NCBI RefSeq assembly: GCF_035046505.1 | Contig: NC_089829.1 | Span: forward strand, 34,175,322 to 34,239,321 | Direction: 5' to 3' | DNA length: 64,000 nt | Origin: Tiliqua scincoides | Lineage: Eukaryota > Chordata > Lepidosauria > Squamata > Scincidae | Shown here: positions 11,626-23,076 of the stretch, in pieces | Layout of the letters: each line of letters begins with the position of its first letter | How positions within the stretch are numbered: position 1 is the first letter of the stretch | Translations under genes and position numbers: made by a program | The notes under the pieces: generated by a model | Told to the model about the DNA's origin: nothing | The model's input: the letters and a program-made list of their open reading frames with translations, nothing else | The model's database searches: none

Positions 11626-12167
11626 ATTAAAGTCTGCTCCCGTCAACCCCTCTTTTAGCACCCTCCTGGCTGACCCCTTTGTTGCATTTTATTAGCTGAA
11701 TCGCTTCGGGTCCTGCCTTTAATATTTTCCCCTGGAAAACATTTTTTGAACTTCTGTCATCTTTGATGTCGGCTTCAGAAAGAGGTTTTATTTTATTTTG
11801 GTGCCTCTTTTCACATCTTTGCAGCCCGGCTGAAATGACTTCGCAAGGGCCATGCCGGCATAATATTTTTGCACAAAGTGACAGCGGATGGAGAGTTCTG
11901 GGTAATCACACAAGCTGCACATTGCAAGGAGAAGACAGGGTGAGAAGGTGAATGGGTGTGTTAAGTGACCCATAGATATCGGAAGTGGCAAACGTGGTAC
12001 ATATACTCTACTCCAGATCTACTTCCTCTCAGGTACCGTGGGGCTTGGAACCAAATTCCTTCTTCCTACCCCAGTATTTGGCAGAAGGAATTGCGGGCTT
12101 CTAAAAGTCTTCAAATCCAGATTTGTACTTGGATTTTGACCCCCCAAATTATTTGATATCTAAGGAA

Positions 12168-12240
12168 GGGCCTTAGCTCAGCAGAAAAGTCAATGCAATG
12201 CTTCACATTTAGAAGGTCTCAGGGAAGGAAAATACTTCTG
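12168..12240 (+). repeat. SINE family B fragment
   Basis: 'GGCCTTAGCTCAGCAGAAAA' is an A-box-like head, followed by 'TTCACATTTAGAAGGTCTCAGG', matching the head of the other family B copies. Truncated. Confidence 0.45.
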
Positions 12241-12319
12241 TCTGAAATACTCAGCTAATATTAATACTTAGCTAATACTCAGTTTGTTGCAGCTTATTTC
12301 CATCTCCCCTGTCCCAGAT

Positions 12320-12530
12320 TACTATTAGTTCTGCTTCTATCCTAACCCGCCTTCCAAGGGTGAGCCAATGTACAAGATTCCCCCATGTTACCTTCACAAC
12401 AGCCCTAAAAGGGAGGTGAGGCGGAGAGCTTGAGAATGGCTCACAGTCCCTCAATCAGCTTCATGACTGAGGAGGGATTTGAACCACAGTCTCCCTGCCT
12501 AATCACTACACCACACTGGCTGTCCTAGCA
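12320..12530 (-). repeat. CORE-like SINE, minus orientation
   Basis: Read on the minus strand the head is 'GTGTGGTGTAGTGATTAGG' (A box), a B-box-like 'GTGGTTCAAATCCC' follows, then a diverged body and 'CCTCACCTCCCTTTTAGGG'. It resembles family C but is more diverged. Confidence 0.55.
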
Positions 12531-14913
12531 ATTATCAATGCTCATGTTTTTACGTAGCATTTTATCTTTCTTGAGGTGATTTTGTGGATTAATGCATCAA
12601 AGTTCTTTGTGTCCAGTGATGCAGACGTATAGATCTGCATCAGTAAATGCTACACAAAGGAATGTTGATGCAGTAATTTAGCCAAATCACACCAAGATTA
12701 CTTTGTTGCAGTGTTCTATCAAGGTTCACATGTGCACCATACAGATCCTACTCTTCCTATTCTTGGGAATCAGGTGAGCACAAGTAGCCAAGAGTCAGTC
12801 AGAAGATAAGTGGTACAGCAGTACAGAAGGATCACTGCTGAACCTTCTTCAGTGACATGTTGTTTCTCCTGACTAAAGGATTACAGCTGACCTGGAAGCT
12901 TTCTATCAGGCAGTGGTGCAGGATTTGCTCCCTTGTGCCACCTGAGCCGGGAGGATTCTCGGCAATTGTATGAGTGTCCCAGCTAGTAATGTTTGCAGCT
13001 ACCTCCTCCAACCACCAGCCTGTGGTGGGAGGGGGCAGCCGGAAACCTGTGGCTGATCTTCATGCCTCCTGATTCAAACCTCACAGTTCCTGAGGTTGTA
13101 CAAAGAACCCAGGCAACTGCTCGAGGCAACCAAACATTTAGAAATGGATATAAGAGGAACACCACTTGAAAAAGTGCTTCTTTACCCAGTTAGCAGGAGT
13201 AACTGTACTATGATACATGGACATGAGAGCTGACTCATATTTACAGCTTATTGGTTCCAAGCTGTATCATAATAACATCTCATTGGCTCTCAGAACAATC
13301 AGTCTCATAGGTCCGTTTTGAGTTAAAGAAATCCACTTTTCGTTCCACAAGGCAGTTGTGTTTTCATTTCCTGGGTAATTGGCCATAACTTTTGATAGAA
13401 TACAAGTATTCCAATGCCATTTATTTCATTGCATTCTGCATTAAATTACCATTCCAGTGATATATAACGCTGTTCCAATGATTTATAACAAGATGGTATT
13501 ATATGTACATATCAAAATTCTCACAATTTTGGCCACTAGTGTCAAGCTCAGCTTGTTGCCTTCCAAAAGCTTGTTGCTTTGTGCAATTGCTCCCTGCACC
13601 CCTTTAGCTATGCCACTGGTCCCAGGAGATGGTGAGGCACACATGACTCTCAGACTGAGCACTGCTGCATGCAGCATGAGATTCACCTGGCTTCTTGGGT
13701 GCTCATCTGTGGTCATGCAGCATTATTGGCCAAACATCTTACTTATAGGCTATTGGAAGCACCTTGGTAGCTTATCTGAGTTGATGCCTTGGCCACCCTT
13801 GACCACAAGGTGTTAGGCAACATCATTGCAAAGTGATCCATTTCTTAGCATTGTCGAGAACGGAAGAGAAATGACTGCACTCACCTGCCCTTCCACCTGA
13901 CCTAACAGGTGAAGCAGAATAGGTCAGAAAGGCAAGAATTAAGTGCTAGGAGACAGGCTGACTGCATTATTTGTTTGCCACAGATGCTCCAATGGGCCAG
14001 TCTGTTGCAATTCATTAGCTCACCTCTCCGTGCATATCTGCTGTAGGGTTTAATGTGACTAATATATTAGCCAGGAGAAAAAAATATATATATACGGGGA
14101 AAGCATAGGCCATAATCATTGGGTTGCATAAAAGGCAGGTTCTGATGTTCTTTACATAGATGCTATAACTAGAGGCTTATCTTCCATGCTGCAGCAATGC
14201 AATCTACAGCTCGTATAGATGCAGGTCCGAGAGAATGTCTCTTCTGCCTGGCTGCTTCTCTGAGCAGGCTTGAAAATAATAAATGGCTCCCACTGTTTCA
14301 TTGTCACGTAAGTACTTCAAATAACATCCTGAAAAGGTAATCAAGGAGTTCTCCTTGCTTCTAATAAGGCATTGTATTGGGTTGGCAAAACAGCAAACAG
14401 CTGCCTGGGAAAAGGATGACAAGAAAAAGATAATCAGCGCTGATAGCTTGGGATTTTTATGACTTTTTTTTCCCTCCCCTCCCTTACTGAAGCCCCAGTG
14501 GTCTTGTGGATCAGCTCAGTTGGTTTTCAACTGTTTACCTGTTTACTTGCAGCTGAAAGGAAATACAAAAGGAGACAAAAAAAAAAAAAAGCAATTACAC
14601 ACAGCCTGCATGTAGCACTCGATACGACTGGCTCTGCACACAAAACGGAATGGAATGGAATGGGGTGGTCAAATGTAGGGGAGGCAGAAGGGATCGTACC
14701 ACTTCAGACTGCAGAAGGCAGTTCTTGGTTTGCTTAAAGCTCACTTTGCAGCCAAAATTGTCTCCCCCCCCCCCCCGTGGCTTATAATTAAAAAGCTCCC
14801 CAAGGTACAATTATAATAGAAAGAAGTAGAGTTTGCATGGCAGAGTCTCTTCCCCCCCCCCTCATTATTGCAGAAATAATGCAAGTGCAGGTCCCAGGGT
14901 CTGCCATCTAGAT
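12531..14913. other. intergenic, nothing firm
   Basis: Around 13597-13625 the word 'TTTAGCTATGCCACTGG' is the end of an M4-type MITE. The rest, including an A-run at 14578-14591 and C-runs near 14765 and 14853, shows no exon or recognised repeat. Confidence 0.4.
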
Positions 14914-15203
14914 CAGGGGTGTCAAACTCGTTTCATACTGAGGACCAAAGTTAGCATTCATGGTGCCTGTGGAGGGCCGGAAGTGACATCATTAAGCAGA
15001 TGAGGGCCAGAAATAAGCACTTTGTTCTCAATGAAACTCATTAGGTGCAAACGACAGAAGAGAAAATGTGCAAATCTGGTTCATATTTTCAAGATATAGG
15101 AAAGCCCAATTATCACACTGGGAGAACCCAGTTATCATGGGGGCAAGATAAATAGCTTTCAGGGGTCACGTTTGGCCCACAGGCCTTATGTTTGACACCC
15201 CTG
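14914..15203. mobile_element. hAT-type MITE (copy A)
   Basis: Perfect 14-bp terminal inverted repeats (CAGGGGTGTCAAAC ... GTTTGACACCCCTG) flanked by an 8-bp target duplication ATCTAGAT at 14906-14913 and 15204-15211. The 8-bp duplication and CAG-GTG start fit the hAT superfamily. At 290 bp it has no transposase. It is an empty-site reference for the nested insertion in copy B (45360-45959). Confidence 0.88.
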
Positions 15204-15245
15204 ATCTAGATGGACTTAGAGGACAGATAGACCTAAGTGCTGGCT

Positions 15246-15670
15246 CTGGGATGGTGCCAGCATCCAGCGGGCCCTGGGGTACAAAGACATTTTGGACCCA
15301 TGTTTGCATGCACATGCCCTCTCCAGTTTGCAAGCACCTGCTCTTTCCATTGGCTTATTTCCCCCCTCCATTCATAGCTAGAGAATGTACAGCAGTTCTG
15401 AGCCTCTGTCTTTTGAGCTCTTGATATCTCGATATACATTAATTGTCAAGCCCCTTCCCTTGAGCCTGACCACATAAAGAGATGCATGTTCCTCAGAATA
15501 AGTGTTACATCTTTCAGGGCTCAACCCTAACCCACTTTCCAGCACCAACATAAGGGCAATGCAACTTCAAGGTAAGGGAACAAACATTGCCATACCTTGA
15601 GGAGGCCTCCCAACTTGACTGCCCCCCAACTACAGGATGCAGCACGTGCCCCATTGGCACAGCTATGCTG
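15246..15670. repeat. left arm of a long inverted duplication
   Basis: The segment from 'TGGGATGGTGCCAGCATCC' to 'CACAGCTATG' is repeated in reverse complement at 17471-17898, about nine bases in ten the same by eye. The last part (from about 15517) is an M1 MITE that is complete in the other arm but cut short here. The first part is not otherwise recognised. Confidence 0.8.
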
Positions 15671-16299
15671 TACAACTTCATTTTGCTCCCTCCGCCAGGA
15701 ATGGCTCCGAAGGGAGGGGCTGCTTGCCTACCCCGCTGAGTCTTCCCACCAGGCTAGCTGCTCTGCCCCCCTCCAGCTATGCCACTGTTATAATATGGGA
15801 TTGTTGCATCATGACAAGTGCAGGAAGTGGGCTCCAGATGTGAGGGGAAAGGACGGGACAATTAATGTTTTACAGCTCTGCGACAAATTTACTAACTTTC
15901 CGCAGCAAATGACTTCATATATTGTCTGACGTTCTGAGCCAAAATATTAAGTGGGCATTACAGATGGCAAGTTGTGTGATTTTGGAGGGATGATGGATGG
16001 TTGTAATCTAGCTGGAAATAGCTGGCTAATTAATTATTGTGCACTCAGAGAGAGCATTAACTGGGAGACAGTGGAAGTCTGCAGCATCACCTATGATGAG
16101 TGATAAATGATTTTCACTCCCGTATTGCAGAGACAGAAGCTCCTCGCGCTGATTTGCTCACAGAGGACAAAACTTCCTTTGGAAAAGGATCAGCATGTCT
16201 CCCAGGTCATGCTGATTACCCTTGCAATGGCATTTTAGAAGGGGGTTGGATATGCACTGCTAACTACAGCCTATGCTGGTCCTTTTGCTATTCAGGAAT

Positions 16300-16492
16300 T
16301 GATCTGAGGCTGCCTTGTACTTCATAAAGCAGTACGTTCATCCAGCCTAGCACTGTCTGCTCAGACTGGCACGGGTTCTTCAAGGTTTCATTGACAGGTC
16401 TTCTCCAGCCTTACTACCTGAGAGCCTTTATCACCAGTAATTGAACCCAAGACCTTCTGAATGCAAAACATAGGTTATATCATGGCACAATG
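16300..16492 (-). repeat. SINE family B, minus orientation
   Basis: The minus strand carries the head 'CATTGTGCCATGATATAACC', then 'TTTGCATTCAGAAGGTC', 'GGTTCAATTAC' (B box) and a body ending at 'AGGCAGCCTCAG'. Same order as the other family B copies. Confidence 0.6.
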
Positions 16493-16521
16493 GCTTCCAA
16501 ACAGGACTGTCTGGCTCACCC

Positions 16522-16526
16522 CTGAC

Positions 16527-16580
<54 letters not shown>

Positions 16581-16993
16581 TTGGTATTTATATACCACCT
16601 TTCTGGTCATCGGATTACTCCTCTGACTTATTCAAGGCAGTTCACATAGGCAGGCTATCTTAAACCCCCGAGGGGATTTTTACAATAACAGAAAGGTTCT
16701 GTCTTTCAAGAACCACACAACATTTCGGATGGATCTTTCATGATCTGGTATCAATTCTGGCCCCCAGTTGCCTCCCACGCTGGCTGACAAGCAGCTCCTT
16801 AATCTCTCACTTGAAGGGCAGCCGAGACGCTTCTTTGCTCACACCAAAGAGCAGGTGGAATAACTCAGTTCAGCTTGTCAGCTGCTTCAAGGTCTCACCA
16901 TTCACAGAGCTGCCGGTGGCCTCAAACGGGCGCCCTTCAGATGTTATCTTCAGGCTAATGGAGGCTCTACCCTCTAGACCAGACCTCCTGCCC
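16522..16993 (-). repeat. tRNA-derived SINE family A, full-length, with (TAA)n tail
   Basis: On the minus strand the head GGGCAGGAGGTCTGGTCTAG contains an A box (TGGTCTAGAGGG), and a B-box-like GTTTGAGGCC lies about 45 bases on. The tail is AAAGGTGGTATATAAATACC followed by a long ATT microsatellite (16526-16581 on the plus strand). The same SINE occurs at 28259-28628 (plus) and 32774-33150 (minus). A short target duplication 'GACATA' is possible. Confidence 0.75.
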
Positions 16994-17040
16994 ATAGACA
17001 TAGACAGAAGCAACTGCAGATGTGTTGGCATTCATGCTTT

Positions 17041-17380
17041 CAGCAAGTGTGCCGTGGTACACTGGTGTGCCACGAAAGGTCTGCAGGTATGCTGCAGGTG
17101 TTCAGAGCACAGTGGTTGAAAAGAGCTTTGAAAATACTTCTTGGTTCTGTGGCTGTGTTTCTAGGGCAACTGACTGTAGTAATGAATTGTCTATCCATCT
17201 TCTCTAAAGAGCCAATGGTGGGACAGGCAACTCATTACTACAGATAGTTGCCCTAGAAACACAGCCACATAACCAAGAAGAATCTACTGGAAGCTGAAAG
17301 TGACATCACAAGAGATGAAGGTCATAGAGAAGACCATAGAGGTCAGTGTGCCTTGAAAAGAAAAATGTTGAAAATTGCTG
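17041..17380. mobile_element. foldback DNA element
   Basis: Ends CAGCAAGTGT and AAAATTGCTG are weak terminal repeats. Inside lies a strong inverted repeat, 17137-17189 against 17228-17280, with only about 4 mismatches in 53 bases around a 38-base loop. No coding capacity. Probably a palindromic hAT derivative, though no 8-bp duplication was found. Confidence 0.6.
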
Positions 17381-17438
17381 GATAAAATACTCATACGTTC
17401 CAGTATTTAAACCAGTGGTAAACTACTCAAGTAACTAA

Positions 17439-17617
17439 GGGTGCAATCCTAACCAACTTTTCAGCACTGGCATAGTTGTGCCAGTGGGGCACGTGCTGCA
17501 TCCTGTAGTTGGGGGGCAGTCACAGAGGCCTCCTCAAGGTATGGCAATGTCTGTTCCCTTACCTTGAAGTTGCATTGCCCTTATGTCGGTGCTGGAAGGT
17601 GGGTTAGGATTGAACCC
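17439..17617. mobile_element. MITE family M1 with TAA target duplication
   Basis: Ends GGGTGCAATCCTAACC and GGTTAGGATTGAACCC are terminal inverted repeats, flanked by TAA at 17436-17438 and 17618-17620. A 3-bp TWA duplication and GGG/CCC ends are typical of PIF/Harbinger elements. It lies within the right arm of the inverted duplication. Confidence 0.72.
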
Positions 17618-17898
17618 TAAAAGATGTAACACTTATTCTGAGGAACATGCATCTCTTTATGTGGTCAGGCTCAAGGTAAGGGGCTTGACAATTAATGTAT
17701 ATCAGGATATCAAGAACTCAAGAGACAGAGGCTCAGAACGACTGTACTTTCTCTAGCTATGAGTGGAGGGGGAAAATAAGCCAAAAGGAGAGGGGAAATA
17801 AGCCAGGTGCTTGCAAACTAGAGAGGGCATGTGCATGCAAACATGGGTCCAAAATGCCCTTTGTACCCCAGGGCCCTCTGGATGCTGGCACCATCCCA
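17471..17898. repeat. right arm of a long inverted duplication
   Basis: Reverse complement of 15246-15670. The shared part includes most of an M1 MITE and about 270 bases of unassigned sequence. The arms are separated by about 1.8 kb containing two SINEs and the foldback element. Confidence 0.8.
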
Positions 17899-17978
17899 AG
17901 ATCCCAATTAATGTATATCAAGGTATCAAGAACCCAAGAGACAGAGGCTCAGAACCGCTGTACATTCTCTAGCTGTGA
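17691..17978. repeat. 72-bp segment duplicated in direct orientation
   Basis: 17691-17762 ('ATTAATGTATATCAGGATAT' onward) recurs at 17907-17978 with a few differences. The second unit starts 9 bases after the end of the right inverted arm, so the arm carries an extra partial copy that the left arm lacks. Confidence 0.8.
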
Positions 17979-18141
17979 AGAGGTCGCATGCATGCTACAT
18001 AAAATGAGAATCATAACACAGAACATGTATATCATTTCAAGGAGCTACACTGGGAGCTTACAGCACAATCTTATGCATGTCTTAAAGTCAGTGGGACCTG
18101 TTCTCAGGTAAGTGTGTGTAAAATTGCAGTCAGGAAACCCA

Positions 18142-18640
18142 ATCCTACCCTGTGCTGGTGCAACTGGGCTGAGTGACCTGAGCTGTATCCAGCACTGGTT
18201 AGGAGGAAGCTGGAGGTCTACTTGGGGTAAGGGGACATTTGTCCCTTTACTCCAGGTAAAGTCTCAGCCTGCCCAATGGGACTTCTTGGTCTCCACCAGC
18301 TAAATTGCTGGAACAGATTTGGGAAGCTCTGTGTAAGGCTGACAGACCCAGGAAGGGGGTTAGGGTATGATGGAGGCATCCTCTGCCGATCCCACCCCCC
18401 ATTCCGCCCTCCCACCCCCCCAGGAATGCCCCTCCCCACCTCCATTCTGTCCTCCCCCACGCCACTCAGTGCTTCTTTACCTCTGCAGGTGGTAAGATAC
18501 ATTGCTGGCGGGCTGGTGTTGGCCTTTCCACTGGTATGCCTGCACTAGGGTAGCCACAAACGTGCTTTATGGCACATTTGCGACAGTCTAGGCCAGCGTA
18601 GCAACAACTAATAGGCAGAGGGTAAGCATAGGATTGTGTT
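18142..18640. repeat. GC-rich inverted-repeat element (family M3)
   Basis: Ends 'CCCAATCCTACCCTG' and 'AGCATAGGATTGTG' are imperfect inverted repeats, and the interior has 'GGGGACATTTGTCCC'. An M2 fragment (about 18060-18128, 'CACAATCTTATGCATG') lies just upstream. No coding capacity; a polypyrimidine run near 18390-18470 makes spurious frames. Confidence 0.55.
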
Positions 18641-19745
18641 CTTAGCTGCATAGCATATTCAGTTGTCAATGAGCGTTATCACAATCAGACTTTACCACAG
18701 CGGTCCAAGTCAAGGGAGTGGTGAGGAATTTTTGCAGAGGAATGTTTCTCTGCAGAGCCAGATGAGGAGAAAGGAGGTGTCTCATTCTAACTTGCCCACT
18801 GAAGATGCACAATCTATAGTGCTTCCAGTGTTTTCCACGATAGCACAAAATTAAAAATGATCTCAGCCACATTCCAAAATCCCTTCCTCAATTCCTAAGA
18901 CCAGAGGGTGATTTCCTGGTATCCTTTCCTGTGATCCAAAGTCAGGTTTATTACTGATGTCTTTGATTCCCTCTATTATCTTCAGACAGGACTATTCTTT
19001 CAAAATACCTCCAAAACGTTGTTTAATCCCAGTAAGCTGCAGGGGAACAAATCAGCCTGCTTGTCTAGCTAGTGGATCTCAGGCTTGTTTTTCTCACAGG
19101 GGAAAAACCAGTTGGAGGTGAAAAGTTGAATCAAAGTCAAGAGGGTCCACTGGAGCAGAGCTGGGGGTGGCATGATAAATACGGCACCCTCCGCAATACA
19201 CTGTGTAAGTGGCCCTCTCCCTCAGCGTCAGAGATATCTAGGGCAACAACGGTAACATATCATCACTGCCCTGAATGGCTCTGACACCGAGGGGAGAGGA
19301 CGTTGAGGAGTATGCCATACTTCCTGCACCGCCCCCCATCTCTGCTTCTGAGAGGGTCAGAGCTGAATTAAGGCTCATTTTCTCATAATCAAAGTCATTT
19401 GCTTTCAATACCACTGACAGAAGACCTTACTGCCTTGGGGGAAAGAACTGTTTTCATGCATTTACTATGTCCATTTTCCTGCTTTTGCAGAAATAGGTAA
19501 GATCTAACCTGGAATACCGTACATACAGCCTGTGTTACTCTTCACAATTGCAAAATTTCAAATATTAATTAAAATATTTCTATCCTGCCTTTCCAACCCA
19601 AACAGGACTCTCAAGTAGTTAAAATGGCCATCATAAAAAATAAAAAATAAAGTACCATTTGTGTAGCATAATAAAACAACTAGCCAAGTAACAAACAGAT
19701 GCAATAATAATCAGTGAAATTGTTATGTAAGCTCCATAGCTTGCT

Positions 19746-19780
<35 letters not shown>

Positions 19781-20452
19781 GGCTGTGCTTTGGTAGGCGG
19801 TGGGAGGACAGTTGCATTGTTGTTTCAATGGAATGGAAGCAAATCTTTACAAAATTATTAATTCACAGGCAAGGTGCCATATTCAGCCACTTGCTGGGCT
19901 TCCCAAGATAAATAATACAGACACATAAAGGCCAAGAGTGTCATATTAATAATTGACACTTGGCTGCTTCGTGGACTGATTGTAATATATTTATTGCATG
20001 CTGCCAAGGTCCAGTAAGAGAGCGGCAGGAGTAATCAAGGGTTCTGCCTCCATTTTGACAAGCTTTTTCTGTTTCAAATTTTATGAATCCACTTTCTTCC
20101 CCTTTAAGCTCCATCAGACCTTCTGTGTCAATGTAGAGGCCTCAAAGAGATATGCCAAATCAATGATGAGAGTTAAGAAAACTGGGGAAGGCAGACATCG
20201 TAATGCTGGGGGAAGCACAGATTCAGAACACAACCAGAACACCACAACAAGAGTAGGGGAAAAGATCAGGAGGGAGACGGAGCAGAGGATCAGCAGACAT
20301 CAACTGAATTATCCAAGCATCAAAAAGCCTTCGGCTTAGGAGAAAAGTTAAGGTCCTTACAGATTCGCTCAGGCCTTCCACACCCTGCAGGTCCTTTTGA
20401 GGGGGGAGGGATGGGGATGGATACCAGGATCCATGTATGGAGGGGGCAAAGC
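18641..20452. other. intergenic, nothing recognised
   Basis: No exon or repeat family recognised apart from the TTTC microsatellite listed separately. Confidence 0.45.
19745..19780. repeat. (TTTC)n microsatellite
   Basis: Nine uninterrupted TTTC units in plus-strand orientation. Confidence 0.95.
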
Positions 20453-20720
20453 AGGCCCATCCATGAGGCCAACTGAAGCAGTTGCCTCAGGCAATAGATT
20501 GCGGTGAGGAGCATCTCATCTCAGTCCGCTGACTTTCCTCCACTTCTCTGCCTTCTCCTTTCACATCCTGGATTGGATACCGAAGAGGGGGGCAGAGAGA
20601 AAGAGGAAATGAGGAGGGGAGGGGAGCGCTGAGCAAGAACATTGGAGATGGGGAAAAGCAGAGGCTGGCAGCTCATCAGGTAAGGGGGCGGCATTTGGCA
20701 GGCCACCTTTGATGTCAGGA
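20453..20720 (+). repeat. DNA-element fragment (family M5)
   Basis: Starts 'GGCCCATCCATGAGGCCAAC', then 'TGAAGCAGTTGCCTCAGGC', the same words as at 51786 and, in part, at 50505-51110. The right part is purine-rich. Ends approximate; probably a hAT-type non-autonomous element. Confidence 0.45.
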
Positions 20721-21419
20721 GACTTGGGCTGGTGCTGGGACAAAGCACATATTGGAAGGAAAAAGATAGCAAAAAGAGAGAGGTTTTATAATAAGTGGGG
20801 AATTGTAAACTGCATCTGTTTGTTCTTGCTTGGGCAGAAATGGGGCAGTTATCCAGAGGCCCTTATTCAGCAGGCCTGTGACAGAGGCTGGAGTATTTCC
20901 CCTTTCACTTCTGCAGTCCCAGGTCATGTTTTTATTACCTTGGGCAAATTGGCCTCTTTCAGCCTCTGCTTCCCAATCTATGCAATGGTCCGGTGGCATT
21001 GCAAGCACGGGTACCACCTGGGGCGGACGTCATCCCCCTGTACTACGTGACCACCACCACCTATATTCACCCAGAATGATACATGGAATCCAGAAGTGGT
21101 TCGGCGGTGATGCAATGACATCATTGTGCACCACCAAATTGCTTCGGGGACAGCCATTTGGAAATGGGTCTCAGGGAGGGAGGGCCCAGGCATTCGCTTG
21201 GTGGGGCCTTGGGTGGCATGTCCATCACTCTCCCCCCTCCCAGGTCAGATCACCTGGGATGGACTGCCCTCCACCCCTACTTGCTACATTACTGAAATGG
21301 CTTGTAATGCCCCAGGATGGGTAAACAAGACTTTGGCCTCCAACCCAGTGGGAATCTTTTAGCATATATAGAAAGAGCCCTTTAAAAGCCTCTCTTTATT
21401 GCTCAGAGCTTAGAGGGTG
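20721..21419. other. intergenic, nothing recognised
   Basis: No exon or repeat family recognised. The overlapping open frames here do not resemble a protein family. Confidence 0.4.
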
Positions 21420-21830
21420 TTAGGATTTCCCCTGCCACTCTTATTAATCATCATCACCATCATATCACATTCCTCCAGTCCCTTGTGGCGTACGAGGTGC
21501 ACTAAGTGGTTTCAATCACCCGGGAAGTGTATAATGGCTTAGTAATGCATTCCCTGTTGTGTCTTTCAACTTTTATGCAACAGCTATGAAAATATAAAAT
21601 GTGTTTAATTAAAGAAGCTGGCTTGTTTTATTGAACAAATGTATTGAATAAATAAAAAGGAATCATAGCCCATTTTAATGTGCTCATCCAACATTCAAAA
21701 TAGGCCTTTTATTATGTGCCGTAATTGATTTTGTTACGGTTTTTTAAGGGAAACATACAGAAACATTTCAAATTAATGCAAATATTTTTTAATTTTCAAG
21801 AGCATTAAATTGTCGGTTTTGCAGCTGTGT
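21420..21830. other. repeat-poor AT-rich block, candidate conserved element
   Basis: A run of AT-rich, non-repetitive sequence with homeodomain-like words (GTAATTGATT, GTTTAATTAAAG) and a perfect octamer ATGCAAAT at 21776-21783. It has the look of vertebrate developmental non-coding elements in gene deserts, but conservation cannot be judged from one sequence. Confidence 0.3.
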
Positions 21831-22045
21831 ATCAAAGTAGTTGAGCTAGTAAATCGGTTGGAAGACAGAGAACTATTCAGACATGAACCATCATTCTTGG
21901 TGGAAAAAAAGACTTTCAGCTTAAATCATTTCTTTCAAAGGAGTCTCACTAACAAAAGGAAACCATTTTGGGCTGCCAGCTTATACCTCAGTGTTAAGTT
22001 CTGTTACATGGAAAAGTTCCACTGGACTAATGGATGTGCATATAT

Positions 22046-22195
22046 GGGCACAATCCTAACCAACTTTCCAGTTATGAGATAAGGGAACAAACATTCTCTT
22101 ACCTTGAGGAGGCCTCCATGACTGCCCCCCAACTACAGCACATGCCCCATTGGCATAGCTATGTCAGAGCTGGAAAGTAGGTTAGGATTTGGGCC
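22046..22195. mobile_element. MITE family M1
   Basis: Ends GGGCACAATCCTAACC and GGTTAGGATTTGGGCC are inverted repeats. TATAT abuts both ends (22041-22045, 22196-22200). The interior shares 'CCTTGAGGAGGCCTCC' and 'CCCCCAACTACAG' with the copies at 15517 and 17439. Confidence 0.68.
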
Positions 22196-22547
22196 TATAT
22201 CTTGTATCAGGCTACAAGACTGCAATCTTCCTCAACCGTGCACAGAACAGAAGTGAGTCTTTTTAAGATAATTGAGCATATATCCCAAGTGGACATAGGC
22301 AACACTCAGCCCTATTACTAGGGATATGCCCCTCTCTAGTGAGGATGCTGTGCAATTGAGGGTGCACACTAGTGGGGATGCTGTATATCAGCAAGACTGT
22401 GCACAGACTTAGCAAAGTACACCAAAGATGAAGCGTAAGGGAAGCCAGAGGGCTGACAAGCATAGCTCCTAGTGGCCAGTGCCTAGCACGCAGCACCTTG
22501 CTTATGGCTTTCCTCTCTCTATTGGGCAAACTGCAGAAATTGAGAGT

Positions 22548-22790
22548 CCAGTCCTACCCCACCCCCACCCCAGTGGTGCAGCCATGTCAAAAACAGGTGA
22601 GCTGTATCCAGCGGGGGGGGGGGGAATTGGGAGGCATTAGAGGTGAAAAGAGAAAAGGCATAAGCCTCCATTTTGCTCCCACACCTGGAATGGTTCCAAA
22701 GGAGAGGGGGAGGAGCCACTTACATGCTGTGGTGGGGCTCCCTGCAAAACTTTGTCTTTGCACCCCCTCTAGCTACACCACTGACTGTGG
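22548..22790. repeat. MITE family M4-like
   Basis: Left 'CCAGTGGTGCAGCC' and right 'CTCTAGCTACACCACTG' ends are imperfect inverted repeats. The interior 'CTCCCTGCAAAACTT' is shared with 5303-5556. Contains a G-run (about 22612-22623). Confidence 0.5.
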
Positions 22791-23076
22791 CACAAAGGGA
22801 TTTTGTCTCTCTTGGGTACAAACCCTCTTTAGTGGAAGGATTGGGAGTAACTTGTTCTGAGACATCAGGTGGGATTCAGGGTCCAATGAGCTGGCTCAAG
22901 GTCAGATTTTGTTTCATTACAAAATGAAGAGGGGAAGATGCTCAAGCAAAGGACAGCAACAAGGACAATGTGGGGAGAATAGCCACAGCAGCTGGATCAC
23001 TTGGCAGTCTCTGGAGGGTGCTAATGCATTGCCAAAGTCTGTGGGGGGGAGTAGAAAAGTTTACGGTAGTGGGAAA

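Noticed and set aside
16900-16993. A tRNA gene suggested by A- and B-box-like words (also 33172, 61800, 49380)
   Set aside because: The boxes belong to SINE heads with long unrelated bodies; no cloverleaf with a proper acceptor stem could be drawn.
20709-21362. Several overlapping frames of 70-164 codons
   Set aside because: No family resemblance on either strand; composition artefact.
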